The notes under the pieces: model-generated | Told to the model about the DNA's origin: nothing | Seen by the model: the letters and a program-made list of their open reading frames with translations, nothing else | The model's database searches: none | Assembly (NCBI RefSeq): GCF_014145455.1 | Contig: NZ_JACIVB010000029.1 | Span: forward strand, 1 to 64,000 | Length of the DNA: 64,000 nucleotides | DNA from: Limosilactobacillus rudii | Lineage (GTDB): Bacteria; Bacillota; Bacilli; Lactobacillales; Lactobacillaceae | Direction of reading: 5' to 3' | Made by a program: the position numbers and the translations under genes | Shown: positions 48,868 to 58,476 of the stretch, piece after piece | Layout: each line of letters starts with the position of its first letter | How positions within the stretch are numbered: the stretch's first letter is position 1

Positions 48868-48984
48868 AAAAAACGTTTACTTTCGCTATAAAACTTCGAC
48901 ATTTTTTAATATTAAGTTAATGAAAGCGCTTGTATTATTTATTTAATCAGTTATACTAGAAATGTAGGTAGGCAATCGCTTACA
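48868..48984 (+). promoter_or_regulatory. Three cre-like (CcpA) sites around the pdhA promoter
   Basis: Against TGWAANCGNTNWCA, AAAAAACGTTTACT (48868-48881) fits 11 of 14 positions, TGAAAGCGCTTGTA (48921-48934) fits 12 and GGCAATCGCTTACA (48971-48984) fits 12. Starts are 53 and 50 bases apart, close to five DNA turns. The middle site overlaps the -35 and the last lies just after the start site. CcpA control of pdh is plausible, but binding is inferred. Confidence 0.55.
48930..48957 (+). promoter_or_regulatory. Promoter for pdhABCD
   Basis: TTGTAT (48930-48935) and TATACT (48952-48957) are 16 bases apart, giving a start near 48964 and a leader of about 55 bases. Confidence 0.5.
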
Positions 48985-49018
48985 TGATGTTAATTGGATT
49001 TGGAAAGGAATGTTAGAT

Positions 49019-50125
49019 ATGGCCAATACCAAAGCTGTCAATTTTGCTGAGATTAAAGCCAATGAAGGGGCTCCATATGCAAAGCCCGTACAAATTCTTG
49101 ATGAAAACGGTAACGTTGTAAACAAGGATTTAATGGCTAATTTCAGTGATGATTTATTAGTTGACTTAATGAAGAAAATGGTTTGGGAACGCGCCTTGCA
49201 TGAACAAACAATGAGCTTTTCTAAGCAGGGACGTTTAGGATTTTACGCACCAACTTGGGGTGAAGAAGCATCAGAAATGGGAACGGCTGCCGCATTTAAG
49301 AAGCAAGACTTCCTATTCCCTGCATACCGTGATTTACCACAATTAATCCAACACGGGGCAACTGTTGCTCAAATGTACTTATGGTCAAAGGGACACATTA
49401 AGGGTAACTTATTTGATGCCCGTGCTCTTCGTCCTCAAATTATTATTGGTGCCCAAATGGTTGAAATGGCCGGTGGAGCACTTGGAATTAAGAAGAATGG
49501 TGAAAAAGATACCGTTGCTTATGCTTACACTGGTGAAGGTGGCTCTTCACAAGGTGATACTTACGAAGGAATGAACTTTGCTGGTGCTTTCCAAGCTCCT
49601 GCTGTATTTATTATTCAAAACAATGGTTGGGCTATTTCATTCCCACGGAAATTACAAACGGAAGCGCAGACAATTGCCCAAAAGGGTGTTGCTGCTGGTA
49701 TTCCTGGTGTTCAAGTTGACGGGATGGATGTCTTAGCTTGTTACGAAGTTGCTAAGGAAGCTCGTGAATTTGCAGCTGCTGGTAATGGTCCTGTACTAAT
49801 TGAAACATTGACTTACCGGTTTGGTGCCCATAGTTCTGCTGGTGACGATCCTAGTCGTTACCGGACGGACGAAGAGACAAAGCCATGGTTTGACAAGGAT
49901 CCATTAATTCGGCTTCGTAAGTATTTGACTAAGAAGGGCCTTTGGTCAGAAGACGAAGAACAAAAGTACACAGATGAATGCAAGCAAAGCTTTAAAGAAG
50001 CAATGAAGGAAGCTGACTCTGTAGAACCAGAAAAGGTTAGCGATATGCTGAAGCGGACATTTGAGGTTCCAACTCCAGACATTAAAGAACAAATTAAGAA
50101 GTACGAAGAAAAGGAGTCGAAGTAA
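49019..50125 (+). CDS. pdhA: Pyruvate dehydrogenase E1 alpha subunit
   Basis: The 368-residue protein has the E1-alpha layout: FYAPTWGEEASEMG, FPAYRDLPQ, the ThDP motif that starts GEGGSSQGD (172-180) and ends QNNGWAIS (200-207), and the phosphorylation-loop region RFGAHSSAGDDPSRYR. The motif normally begins GDG, and here position 173 is Glu. With E1 beta it decarboxylates pyruvate and acetylates E2. The ATG at 49019 has GGAAAGG at a better distance than the ATG at 49010. Confidence 0.95.
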   Translation: MANTKAVNFAEIKANEGAPYAKPVQILDENGNVVNKDLMANFSDDLLVDLMKKMVWERALHEQTMSFSKQGRLGFYAPTWGEEASEMGTAAAFKKQDFLFPAYRDLPQLIQHGATVAQMYLWSKGHIKGNLFDARALRPQIIIGAQMVEMAGGALGIKKNGEKDTVAYAYTGEGGSSQGDTYEGMNFAGAFQAPAVFIIQNNGWAISFPRKLQTEAQTIAQKGVAAGIPGVQVDGMDVLACYEVAKEAREFAAAGNGPVLIETLTYRFGAHSSAGDDPSRYRTDEETKPWFDKDPLIRLRKYLTKKGLWSEDEEQKYTDECKQSFKEAMKEADSVEPEKVSDMLKRTFEVPTPDIKEQIKKYEEKESK

Positions 50126-50127
50126 TC

Positions 50128-51105
50128 ATGGCTAAAAAGACTTATATCAAGGCAATTACTGAAGGTATTGACATTGCTTTAGCCGAAGATCCTAAGACTT
50201 TAGTATTCGGTGAAGATGTTGGTAAAAATGGTGGTGTTTTCCGTGCTACAAACGGTTTACAAGAAAAGTATGGTGTTGACCGAGTATTTAGTACACCACT
50301 TGCTGAATCAGGAATTTTAGGAATGTCAATTGGATTAGCAGCTACTGGTTGGCGGCCTGTTCCAGAAATTCAATTCATGGGCTTTACATTTGAAGCAATG
50401 GATTCAATTGCAGCTCAAATGTCACGGATGCGTTTCCAATACAATGGCACTCGTCATGCGCCAATTACTATCCGGACTCCATACGGTGGTGGTACTCATA
50501 CCGCTGAATTACACGGGGATGATCTTGAAAACTTCTTCGTTGGTATTCCAGGATTACGGGTTGTTGCACCAAGTTCTGCTTATGATGCTAAGGGATTAAT
50601 TATTTCTGCTATTGAAAATAATGATCCAGTTCTCTTCCTTGAAAATCTTCGTCTCTACCGTTCTGTAAAGGGTGAAGTTCCTGACGATAAGTACACTGTT
50701 CCATTGGATAAGGCTAATGTTGTTCAAGAGGGTACAGACGTTACAATTATCGCTTACGGTGGTGAAGTTTCCGAAGCGCAAAAGGCTGCTAAGAAGCTGG
50801 CCAAGGATAATATTTCAGCAGAAATTATTGACTTACGTTCGCTTTACCCACTTGATACAGACACAATTTTTGAATCACTTAAGAAGACTCACCGGGTTGT
50901 TATCGCTCAAGAAGCACAAAAGATGGCAGGTGTTGGTGCTCAAGTAGCCTCAGCAATTTCTGAAGGGGCAATTATGTACCTTGATGCACCAGTTACCCGG
51001 GTTGCAGCTCCTAACTCAGTTTACCCATTCCCACAAGCCGAAAATGTATGGCTTCCAGGAGCACGTGAAATTGAGGATGCCGCACGTGAAGTAGTTAACT
51101 ACTAG
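50128..51105 (+). CDS. pdhB: Pyruvate dehydrogenase E1 beta subunit
   Basis: This 325-residue subunit has VFGEDVGKNGGVFRAT, FSTPLAESGILGMSIGLA, PYGGGTHTAELH and IIDLRSLYPLDTDTI, all typical of E1 beta. It forms the alpha2-beta2 heterotetramer with PdhA and closes the ThDP site. It begins 2 bases after pdhA, so translation is coupled. Confidence 0.97.
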   Translation: MAKKTYIKAITEGIDIALAEDPKTLVFGEDVGKNGGVFRATNGLQEKYGVDRVFSTPLAESGILGMSIGLAATGWRPVPEIQFMGFTFEAMDSIAAQMSRMRFQYNGTRHAPITIRTPYGGGTHTAELHGDDLENFFVGIPGLRVVAPSSAYDAKGLIISAIENNDPVLFLENLRLYRSVKGEVPDDKYTVPLDKANVVQEGTDVTIIAYGGEVSEAQKAAKKLAKDNISAEIIDLRSLYPLDTDTIFESLKKTHRVVIAQEAQKMAGVGAQVASAISEGAIMYLDAPVTRVAAPNSVYPFPQAENVWLPGAREIEDAAREVVNY

Positions 51106-51138
51106 TTAAGTGTGGAGTAGAAAGGAAGATAATACGAT

Positions 51139-52458
51139 ATGGCATATATTTTTAGATTACCTGAAATGGGTGAAGGTTTAACCGAGGGTGATGTTGCATC
51201 TTGGCTTGTTAAGGAAGGCGATAAGATTAAGGCGGATGATGCTTTAATTGAAATCCAAACAGATAAGTCAACCACCCAATTGGTATCGCCAGTTGATGGG
51301 ACAGTAGCCAAGTTATTTGTCAAGGAAGACGACCATGTTGAAAAAGGTGACAAGCTTGCTGAAATCGATGATGGTAAGTCTGAAACAAGTACAAATGTAG
51401 AAGCTGAAGATAGTGATGATGACGGTGATGAAGCACCAGCAGAGGAACCAAAAGAAGAGGCACCAGCTGCTAAAGAAGAAAGTGCTGCACCAGCTCAAGG
51501 CGGAGTCGCACCATTAGCTGAACCTAATAAGCTAGTAATGGCAATGCCTTCTGTCCGCCAGTATGCTCGTGACAAGGGTGTTGATATTTCTCTTGTTCAA
51601 CCAAGTGGCAATCACGGCCAGGTACTTAAAGAAGATATTGATAACTTCAACGGTGCTGCTGCTAGTGCTGCCCCTGCCAAGAGTGAAAAGACCAGTGCTG
51701 CTCCTGCTAAGGCTGCTGGGAACACAATCAAGCCATACAAGGGTGCTGGTGAAGATGCAGAAACTCGTGAACCATTATCAAATATGCGGAAGATTATTGC
51801 AAAGAATATGCGTAATTCCGTTGATATCAGTCCAATGGTAACGTTATTTGATGATGTTGAGGTTTCTAAGTTAATGACCCAACGTAAGAAGTATAAGGCT
51901 GTAGCTGCCGAACAAGGTATTCACCTTACTTTCTTACCATATGTTGTTAAAGCTCTTGTTGCAACTATGAAGAAGTTCCCAGAACTGAATTGTTCAATTG
52001 ATGATTCAGCACAAGAGCTTGTGCAAAAGCATTATTATAATATTGGTATTGCTACCAACACTGATCACGGTTTGTATAACCCGAATATCAAGGATGCTGA
52101 TAAGAAGGGTATGTTTGAAATCGCTAAGGAAATTGCGGACAATGCTCAAGCTGCTGAAGATAATAAGCTTAGCCCATCCTCAATGGCTGGTGGTTGCATG
52201 ACAATTTCTAATATTGGATCAATGCGTGGCAAGTGGTTTACCCCAATTATTAACCAACCAGAAGTTGCTATTTTAGGTGTAGGAACAATTGCCACTGAAC
52301 CGATTGTTAATGAACAAGGTGAAATTGTTGTTGGTCACATGATGAAACTATCATTAACTGTTGATCACCGGTTAATTGATGGCGGATTAGCCCAAAATGC
52401 AATGAATTACCTTAAGCGGATGCTGCATGATCCAGAATTAATTATGATGGAAGGGTAG
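51139..52458 (+). CDS. pdhC: Dihydrolipoamide acetyltransferase (PDH E2)
   Basis: The 439-residue core protein has one lipoyl domain with the lipoylated Lys in [10 protein letters not shown] (about 36-45), an Ala/Pro/Glu-rich linker and a peripheral subunit-binding domain ([19 protein letters not shown], about 136-154). After a second linker comes the catalytic domain, with the conserved [11 protein letters not shown] near the C-terminus (His and Asp). It assembles the 60-mer PDH core and makes acetyl-CoA. A 33-base gap separates it from pdhB. Confidence 0.96.
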   Translation: MAYIFRLPEMGEGLTEGDVASWLVKEGDKIKADDALIEIQTDKSTTQLVSPVDGTVAKLFVKEDDHVEKGDKLAEIDDGKSETSTNVEAEDSDDDGDEAPAEEPKEEAPAAKEESAAPAQGGVAPLAEPNKLVMAMPSVRQYARDKGVDISLVQPSGNHGQVLKEDIDNFNGAAASAAPAKSEKTSAAPAKAAGNTIKPYKGAGEDAETREPLSNMRKIIAKNMRNSVDISPMVTLFDDVEVSKLMTQRKKYKAVAAEQGIHLTFLPYVVKALVATMKKFPELNCSIDDSAQELVQKHYYNIGIATNTDHGLYNPNIKDADKKGMFEIAKEIADNAQAAEDNKLSPSSMAGGCMTISNIGSMRGKWFTPIINQPEVAILGVGTIATEPIVNEQGEIVVGHMMKLSLTVDHRLIDGGLAQNAMNYLKRMLHDPELIMMEG

Positions 52459-52464
52459 ACTAGT

Positions 52465-53892
52465 ATGGCTGATGTTGAACAAAAAGATACAGTAATCGTT
52501 GGTGGAGGCCCTGGTGGCTATGTTGCTGCTATTCATGCTTCCGAATTAGGACAAAAAGTTACCTTAATTGAAAAAGGTGACCCAGGTCTTGGTGGTGTTT
52601 GCTTAAATGTTGGATGTGTTCCATCGAAGGCGCTTATTGCTGCCGGGCACCGTTATCAACAAACTCTTGATTCTTCAGTTTATGGAATTTCAAAGACTGA
52701 TGCAAAATTAGACTTTACAAAGACCCAAGACTGGAAGGATCACAAGGTTGTTGATCGGATGACCCGTGGTGTTAAGATGCTGTTGAAGAAGCATAAAGTT
52801 GAAGTAATTGACGGAGAAGCAATTCTTGATAATGACCATCAATTACGGGTTATTAAGCCTGGCCCTAAGCAATTTATGGACAATGATAATGGTCGCACAA
52901 TTGCTTGGAAGAATTTAATTCTTGCAACAGGAAGCCGTCCAGTTGAAATCCCACACTTTAAGTTTGAAGGTCGGGTTATTGACTCAACCGGTGGCCTTAA
53001 CCTTAAAGAAGTTCCAGACGAATTAGTTGTTATTGGTGGTGGTTACATTGGTACTGAATTAGCAGGTGCATACGCTAATTTAGGAGCACATGTAACAATC
53101 ATTGAAGGAACAGACTCAATTCTTGGTGGCTTTGACCATGATATGGTTAATATTGTTGTTAAAAACCTCGAAAAGAAGGGCGTTGACATTGTTACAAAGG
53201 CAATGGCAAAGGACTCTAAACAAGATGCTGATAGCGTAACTGTAACCTATGAAGTTGACGGTGCTGAAAAGAGCATTAAGGCTGATTATTGCATGGTATC
53301 AGTTGGTCGTAAGCCAAATACAGATGATTTCGGTCTTGATATGACTAGCGTAAAGCTAAATGATCATCACCAAGTAATTGTTGACGAACAAGGACGGACT
53401 AATGTACCTGGTATTTGGGCAATTGGTGATATTGTGCCGGGTCCAGCTTTGGCTCACAAGGCATTCTTTGAGGCAAAGACAGCCGCTGGTGCAATCGCCG
53501 GCAAGAATACTGCTAATGACTGGGTAGGTGTTCCAATGGTATGTTTTGCTGATCCAGAGTTAGCCCAGGTAGGGATGACAGTAGAACAAGCCAAGGATAA
53601 AGGAATTGAAGTATCGACAGCACAATTCCCATTCGCTGGTAATGCTCGTGCCGTTTCCCTTGATTCACCAGATGGATTTATTCGCCTTATTTACACTAAG
53701 GATAAAAAGAACGTTATTGGTGCTCAGGGTGTCGGCCCAGGAGTAAGTGATCTTGCGGGTGAGCTTTCATTGATTGTTAACTGTGGAATGAATGTTGAAG
53801 ACGTTGCCTTAACCATTCACCCACACCCAACATTGAATGAACCAGTTCAAGAAGCTGCAGATATTGCTCTTGGTTTCCCAACACATATTTAA
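52465..53892 (+). CDS. pdhD: Dihydrolipoamide dehydrogenase (PDH E3)
   Basis: The 475-residue flavoprotein has the FAD loop VIVGGGPGGYVAA (about 9-21), the redox-active pair in GGVCLNVGCVPSKAL (about 42-56), the NAD loop VVIGGGYIGTELAG (about 188-201) and the C-terminal HPHPTLNEP (catalytic His-Glu). It reoxidises the lipoyl arm with NAD. It starts 6 bases after pdhC and ends before a terminator. Confidence 0.97.
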   Translation: MADVEQKDTVIVGGGPGGYVAAIHASELGQKVTLIEKGDPGLGGVCLNVGCVPSKALIAAGHRYQQTLDSSVYGISKTDAKLDFTKTQDWKDHKVVDRMTRGVKMLLKKHKVEVIDGEAILDNDHQLRVIKPGPKQFMDNDNGRTIAWKNLILATGSRPVEIPHFKFEGRVIDSTGGLNLKEVPDELVVIGGGYIGTELAGAYANLGAHVTIIEGTDSILGGFDHDMVNIVVKNLEKKGVDIVTKAMAKDSKQDADSVTVTYEVDGAEKSIKADYCMVSVGRKPNTDDFGLDMTSVKLNDHHQVIVDEQGRTNVPGIWAIGDIVPGPALAHKAFFEAKTAAGAIAGKNTANDWVGVPMVCFADPELAQVGMTVEQAKDKGIEVSTAQFPFAGNARAVSLDSPDGFIRLIYTKDKKNVIGAQGVGPGVSDLAGELSLIVNCGMNVEDVALTIHPHPTLNEPVQEAADIALGFPTHI

Positions 53893-53905
53893 CAGAATCT
53901 TTCCG

Positions 53906-53934
53906 AAAAGGGAGCTGTAATAGCTCTCTTTTTT
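53906..53934 (+). terminator. Terminator of the pdh operon
   Basis: AAAAGGGAGCT (53906-53916) pairs with AGCTCTCTTTTTT (53922-53934), with one G-T pair and a five-base loop, ending in a T-run. Confidence 0.9.
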
Positions 53935-54111
53935 AGTACATTCAAAAAGAGAGAGGTTAATCGCAAGAAAATAAATAGATTCACTTTATGGTGCCTTCAA
54001 AATATGAAGATTTCTGTTTATTGTTTGAATTTTGCTTACCCGGTTCCTTAAGGATTATTTCTTAGTGCCTTTTTTTATATTGTCCTTATTTCTAATTTAG
54101 GAATTCGATTG

Positions 54112-54117
54112 TATAAT
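54112..54117 (+). promoter_or_regulatory. -10 element before the UPF0223 gene
   Basis: A consensus TATAAT preceded by TG lies 37 bases before the ATG. No matching -35 is evident. The preceding 180 bases after the pdh terminator hold no gene that I can see. Confidence 0.5.
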
Positions 54118-54148
54118 ACAAGTAGCAAAATAAATAGGAGGCCAAAGA

Positions 54149-54442
54149 ATGAGTTCCCAAAGTTATAGTTATCCTCTTGATCTGTCCTGGACAAATAAGG
54201 AGATGGAGCAGGTAATTGCGATGTTTCGCGCGGTAGAAGACGCATATGAGGTGGGTATTGACCGTAATAAGGTTTTAGACTGTTACAAGGCATTTAAACA
54301 AGTGGTTCCTTCAAAGGCCGAGGAAAAACAGTTGGGTCGTGAATTTGAAAAGAGTTCTGGTTACGTTTTATACCGGGTTGTAAAAGCGGCCCAAGAGTCA
54401 ACGGATAAAAAAATAAAGATGGTTGGCAAGAATAATGACTAA
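54149..54442 (+). CDS. UPF0223 family protein
   Basis: The 97-residue helical protein SYPLDLSWTNKEMEQVIAMF...DCYKAFKQVVPSKAEEKQL fits UPF0223 (YktA of Bacillus), a family of unknown function that commonly precedes an inositol-phosphatase family gene and typA, as here. GGAGGCC precedes the ATG. Its end overlaps the next start by 8 bases. Confidence 0.85.
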   Translation: MSSQSYSYPLDLSWTNKEMEQVIAMFRAVEDAYEVGIDRNKVLDCYKAFKQVVPSKAEEKQLGREFEKSSGYVLYRVVKAAQESTDKKIKMVGKNND

Positions 54443-55208
54443 AATTGAAGAATTAGATTTACAGGCACAACGAATAGTTCGTCAAGCGGGCAAGAATGCT
54501 TACGAAAAAATGGATAATGGTTATCAAGTTGATACAAAGACCAACTATACGGACTTGGTAACGACGATCGATCGTGAAAATGAACAATTTATTAATCAAC
54601 AATTACGAAAAATTGATCCTAATAGCCGTATTTTGAGTGAAGAAGGTTTTGGCGATAAACGGATATTAGATTTAACTGGTCATATTTGGATTGTTGACCC
54701 AATTGATGGGACAATGAATTTTGTTAAGCAACATAATAACTTTGCAGTGATGTTAGCCTTATATATTGATGGTATTCCAACGCTTGGTTATATTGTGGAC
54801 GTGGTAAATAATCATTTATATCATGGTCGACATGGTGAGGGCGTATTTAAGGATGACCAACAATTAACTCCACCAGCGAATCTTGGTTTACGTGAAAGCT
54901 TATTAGCCATGAATCGGACGCTTACCTTAGGCGATAATCCATTACTAAAACGGGTCGCTAAAGAAGCAATGGGTCTAAGAATGTATGGTAGTGCTGGAAT
55001 AGAAATGATTGGGGTGCTCACTGGTCAGTTGGGTGGCTATATCTCTAATTTAAAACCATGGGACCTTGCTGCCGGGCGAATGCTAGCAGAAGAATTAGGG
55101 TTAGTGGTAAAATCAATTGACGGTAGTTCTATTAATGTGTTATCATCTAATCTTGTATTAGTAGCAACGAGTCAGGTTAGTCGAGACATTCGACAGATCA
55201 TCAATTAG
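54435..55208 (+). CDS. Inositol monophosphatase family protein
   Basis: The 257-residue enzyme has the metal-binding motifs of the IMPase/SuhB family: LSEEGFGDK (about 59-67), WIVDPIDGTMNFV (about 80-92) and the C-terminal WDLAAGRMLAEE (about 205-216). It dephosphorylates a small sugar or inositol phosphate, 3'-phosphoadenosine phosphate or NADP; the substrate cannot be told. The ATG overlaps the UPF0223 stop, so translation is coupled. Confidence 0.88.
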   Translation: MTKIEELDLQAQRIVRQAGKNAYEKMDNGYQVDTKTNYTDLVTTIDRENEQFINQQLRKIDPNSRILSEEGFGDKRILDLTGHIWIVDPIDGTMNFVKQHNNFAVMLALYIDGIPTLGYIVDVVNNHLYHGRHGEGVFKDDQQLTPPANLGLRESLLAMNRTLTLGDNPLLKRVAKEAMGLRMYGSAGIEMIGVLTGQLGGYISNLKPWDLAAGRMLAEELGLVVKSIDGSSINVLSSNLVLVATSQVSRDIRQIIN

Positions 55209-55215
55209 TTGTCGA

Positions 55216-55244
55216 GGCTGTGACCGCGATGTCACAGTTTTTTT
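55216..55244 (+). terminator. Terminator after the IMPase gene
   Basis: GCTGTGAC (55217-55224) pairs with GTCACAGT (55231-55238) around a CGCGAT loop, followed by a T-run to 55244. Confidence 0.88.
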
Positions 55245-55317
55245 ATGAAATCAGTTGTTGATTAAGACGCTGCTGTTCGACTTTATAAAATGAAATGACG
55301 AAAGGGAGAATCAAGTT

Positions 55318-57162
55318 TTGAAAACTCGTGACGACATTCGTAACATTGCGATTATTGCCCACGTTGACCACGGTAAGACAACCTTGGTTAACGAAATGTT
55401 AAAGCAATCAGATACTTTACCAGAACACTTCTCAATTGAAGATCGTGCGATGGATACTAACGCTATTGAGCGTGAACGTGGAATTACTATTCTTTCAAAA
55501 AATACGGCTGTTAAGTATGATGGACACCAGATCAATATTTTGGATACACCAGGACACGCGGACTTCGGTGGTGAAGTTGAACGTGTCATGAAGATGGTTG
55601 ATGGTGTATTACTTGTTGTTGATGCATTTGAAGGTACAATGCCACAGACACGATTCGTTTTGAAGAAGGCACTTGAACAACATTTAACGCCAATTGTTGT
55701 TATTAACAAGGTTGACCGGAAAGGCGCACGTCCTGAAGAAGTAGTTGATGAAGTGCTTGACCTCTTTATTGAACTAGGGGCAGATGAAGACCAACTTGAC
55801 TTCCCAGTTGTATACACTTCAGCAATGAATGGTACTTCAAGTTATGATTCTGATATTTCTACACAAGAACATACCATGAAGCCTTTGTTTGATACCATTA
55901 TCAAGACAATTCCAGCACCAGTTGATAATTCAGACGAACCACTACAATTCCAAGTGGCAATTTTGGATTATAACGATTTCGTTGGTCGGATTGGTATTGG
56001 TCGTGTCTTCCGTGGTAAGATTAAGGTTGGCGACAATGTTACCTTATTAAAGCTTGATGGCTCTAAGAAGAACTTCCGTGTCACTAAGTTATTTGGTTTC
56101 TTCGGATTAAAGCGTTTGGAAATTAAAGAAGCTCAGGCAGGAGACTTAATTGCTGTTTCAGGAATGGAAGATATTAACGTTGGTGAAACCGTTGCTGATC
56201 CAGAACATCCTGAAGCAATTACTCCATTGCGGATTGATCCACCGACACTTCAAATGACTTTCCGGACTAATGATTCACCATTTGCTGGTCGTGAAGGTAA
56301 GTTTGTTACTGCTCGTCAGTTAGAGGACCGTTTAAAGCGTGAAATGCAGACTGACGTTTCATTAAAGGTTGAAGACACCGATGATCCTGGTGCATGGACC
56401 GTTTCTGGTCGTGGTGAGTTACACCTTTCAATCTTAATTGAAACTTTACGTCGTGAAGGCTATGAATTGTCAGTATCACGGCCAGAAGTTATCTATCGTG
56501 AAATTGATGGTGTTATGAGTGAACCATTTGAAGAAGTTCAAATCGATACTCCAGATGAATACACTGGTTCAGTTATTGATAGCCTTTCAAAGCGTAAGGG
56601 TGAAATGAAGAACATGGAACCGGGTGAGAATGGTCAAACACGGTTAATCTTCTTAGCACCATCACGTGGATTGATTGGTTACTCAACAGAATTTATGACA
56701 ATGACTCGTGGATACGGTATTATGAGTCACACCTTTGAAAAGTACGCTCCAGTAATTAAGAATTGGAACCCTGGTCGTCAAAAGGGGACATTAGTTTCAA
56801 TGAACGCTGGAAAGGCTACTACTTATGCAATGATGGGTATTGAAAGCCGTGGACAATTGCTGATTGATCCAGGTACAGAAGTTTACGAAGGTATGATTGT
56901 TGGGGAAAATAGCCGTGAAAACGACATCACTGTTAACATCACCAAGGGTAAGAACTTAACTAACGTTCGTGCTGCTGGTTCAGATGAAATGGCTCACATT
57001 AAGACGCCTACACACTTCTCTCTTGAAGAATCACTTGAATTCTTAAACGAAGATGAATATTGTGAGGTTACACCTGAAAATATTCGTTTGCGTAAGAAGA
57101 TTCTTAATACTAATGCTCGTGAAAAGGAAGCAAAACGCCGTCGCGCAGCTTCACGTAAGTAA
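55318..57162 (+). CDS. typA: Ribosome-associated GTPase TypA/BipA
   Basis: This 614-residue translational GTPase has G1 AHVDHGKTTL (about 16-25), RGITI, DTPGHADFGGE and NKVD in the G domain. EF-G-like domains follow, with the BipA-specific C-terminal domain (LIGYSTEFMTMTRGYGIM). It binds the 70S A site and helps 50S maturation, especially in cold or stress. The start is TTG with GGGAG 10 bases upstream; no ATG fits. A TATAAA at 55284-55289 may be its -10. Confidence 0.96.
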   Translation: MKTRDDIRNIAIIAHVDHGKTTLVNEMLKQSDTLPEHFSIEDRAMDTNAIERERGITILSKNTAVKYDGHQINILDTPGHADFGGEVERVMKMVDGVLLVVDAFEGTMPQTRFVLKKALEQHLTPIVVINKVDRKGARPEEVVDEVLDLFIELGADEDQLDFPVVYTSAMNGTSSYDSDISTQEHTMKPLFDTIIKTIPAPVDNSDEPLQFQVAILDYNDFVGRIGIGRVFRGKIKVGDNVTLLKLDGSKKNFRVTKLFGFFGLKRLEIKEAQAGDLIAVSGMEDINVGETVADPEHPEAITPLRIDPPTLQMTFRTNDSPFAGREGKFVTARQLEDRLKREMQTDVSLKVEDTDDPGAWTVSGRGELHLSILIETLRREGYELSVSRPEVIYREIDGVMSEPFEEVQIDTPDEYTGSVIDSLSKRKGEMKNMEPGENGQTRLIFLAPSRGLIGYSTEFMTMTRGYGIMSHTFEKYAPVIKNWNPGRQKGTLVSMNAGKATTYAMMGIESRGQLLIDPGTEVYEGMIVGENSRENDITVNITKGKNLTNVRAAGSDEMAHIKTPTHFSLEESLEFLNEDEYCEVTPENIRLRKKILNTNAREKEAKRRRAASRK

Positions 57163-57170
57163 AAAATAAA

Positions 57171-57203
57171 TGGCTTGGGAGGCTAGCTTCCCAGGCCTTT
57201 TTT
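57171..57203 (+). terminator. Terminator after typA
   Basis: GGCTTGGGA (57172-57180) pairs with TCCCAGGCC (57189-57197), with one G-T pair, followed by six T's. Confidence 0.9.
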
Positions 57204-57252
57204 ATTTGATGTATAATAATGGTTGTATTTTATTTTTAGGTAGGTGCGCTTT

Positions 57253-58476
57253 GTGAAGAAAAAGAAATTAAAATTTCATCGACTTCGTTCTGTATGGAAT
57301 AATATCCGCTACCTCGATTATTACATCCTAGTTCCTTATCTTGCACTTTGCCTGATCGGAATTGTAATGGTTTATTCAGCGAGTGCTTCTATTGAGATGC
57401 AAAATGGTGGAACACCGCTTGGCTATCTGATTAAGCAGACAATATATGTCTTGATGGGGATAATCGTAATGATGTTTTTAGCGAATTATCCTTTGCGTCA
57501 TTATCGTACAAGAAGATTCTTACGTGACTCTACCTTGGTAGTTGGAGCGCTTTTAGTTATTGTCCTTGTTTTTAGTCGGGCAGTTAATGGTGCCAAGGGA
57601 TGGTTGTCGTTAGGCTTTTTCAATATTCAGCCAGTTGAAATTTGTAAATTGTATTTTATTTTATATTTAGCTGATCGAATGGATAAAATTAGGCAGCGAG
57701 GACAGCATTTTACTACTGATGCTAAGGGACCCTGGCTTATTATAATTGTTTTTCTTGGTTTAATTATGATTCAACCGGATATTGGAGGAATGGCAATCAA
57801 CGCGGCTATTATTGCAATTATGTTATTAGCCGCTGATTATAAGTGGGGGGTAGGTTTAGGTATTATCCTTGTCTTACCTGCTCTTGGATATTTTGGATTA
57901 GAACGACTGGTAGAAAGTGGTATGTTACAAGGAGGAGGATACCAGGTTGCTCGGTTTGTTGCCTTTCTAAATCCGTTTGGAAATGCCAGTGGCTCAGGTA
58001 GTCAACTTGTTAATTCTTACTATGCAATTAGTAATGGCGGTGTATTTGGTGTTGGCTTAGGTAACAGTATTCAAAAAATGGGATATCTTCCAGAACCAAA
58101 TACTGACTTTATAATGTCAATTACTAGTGAAGAATTAGGATTAGTTGGTGTGACACTCATTCTTGTGACATTATTAGTATTGATTTGTCGAATGATTCAA
58201 GTGGGAGTGCGAGCGAATAGTTTATATCAAACATTAATTTGTTATGGAGCAGCCACCTTCTTTTCAATTGAAACACTTTTTAATATTGGTGGTGTATTAG
58301 GATTACTGCCAATTACCGGAGTTACTTTCCCGTTTATTAGTTATGGTGGGTCGAGTATGTTAATTCTTTCAGCAACAGTTGGTATTGTGATGAATATTAG
58401 TATGCTGCAGAACCGTGAACGGCTTGTTATGGGAAGTCCATTTGTTCCAGAAAGTGGGGATCAGAAAAATGTTTGA
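57253..58476 (+). CDS. ftsW: Peptidoglycan polymerase FtsW (SEDS family)
   Basis: The 407-residue SEDS protein has about ten membrane helices, with VMVYSASASIE after helix 1, RAVNGAKGWLSLGFFNIQPVE (quoted in part: NGAKGWLSLGFFNIQPVE), and LPEPNTDFIMSITSEELG in the large extracellular loop. ITGVTFPFISYGGSSM comes near the end. It polymerises septal glycan with the class B PBP encoded in the dcw cluster. FtsW is favoured over RodA by these motifs. The GTG at 57253 has AGGTAGG 9 bases upstream. A TATAAT lies at 57212-57217. Confidence 0.9.
   Translation: MKKKKLKFHRLRSVWNNIRYLDYYILVPYLALCLIGIVMVYSASASIEMQNGGTPLGYLIKQTIYVLMGIIVMMFLANYPLRHYRTRRFLRDSTLVVGALLVIVLVFSRAVNGAKGWLSLGFFNIQPVEICKLYFILYLADRMDKIRQRGQHFTTDAKGPWLIIIVFLGLIMIQPDIGGMAINAAIIAIMLLAADYKWGVGLGIILVLPALGYFGLERLVESGMLQGGGYQVARFVAFLNPFGNASGSGSQLVNSYYAISNGGVFGVGLGNSIQKMGYLPEPNTDFIMSITSEELGLVGVTLILVTLLVLICRMIQVGVRANSLYQTLICYGAATFFSIETLFNIGGVLGLLPITGVTFPFISYGGSSMLILSATVGIVMNISMLQNRERLVMGSPFVPESGDQKNV

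Noticed and set aside
55311-55817. 168-codon minus-strand frame inside typA
   Set aside because: Antisense of the GTPase domain, Ser-rich and without a start signal; a codon-bias shadow.
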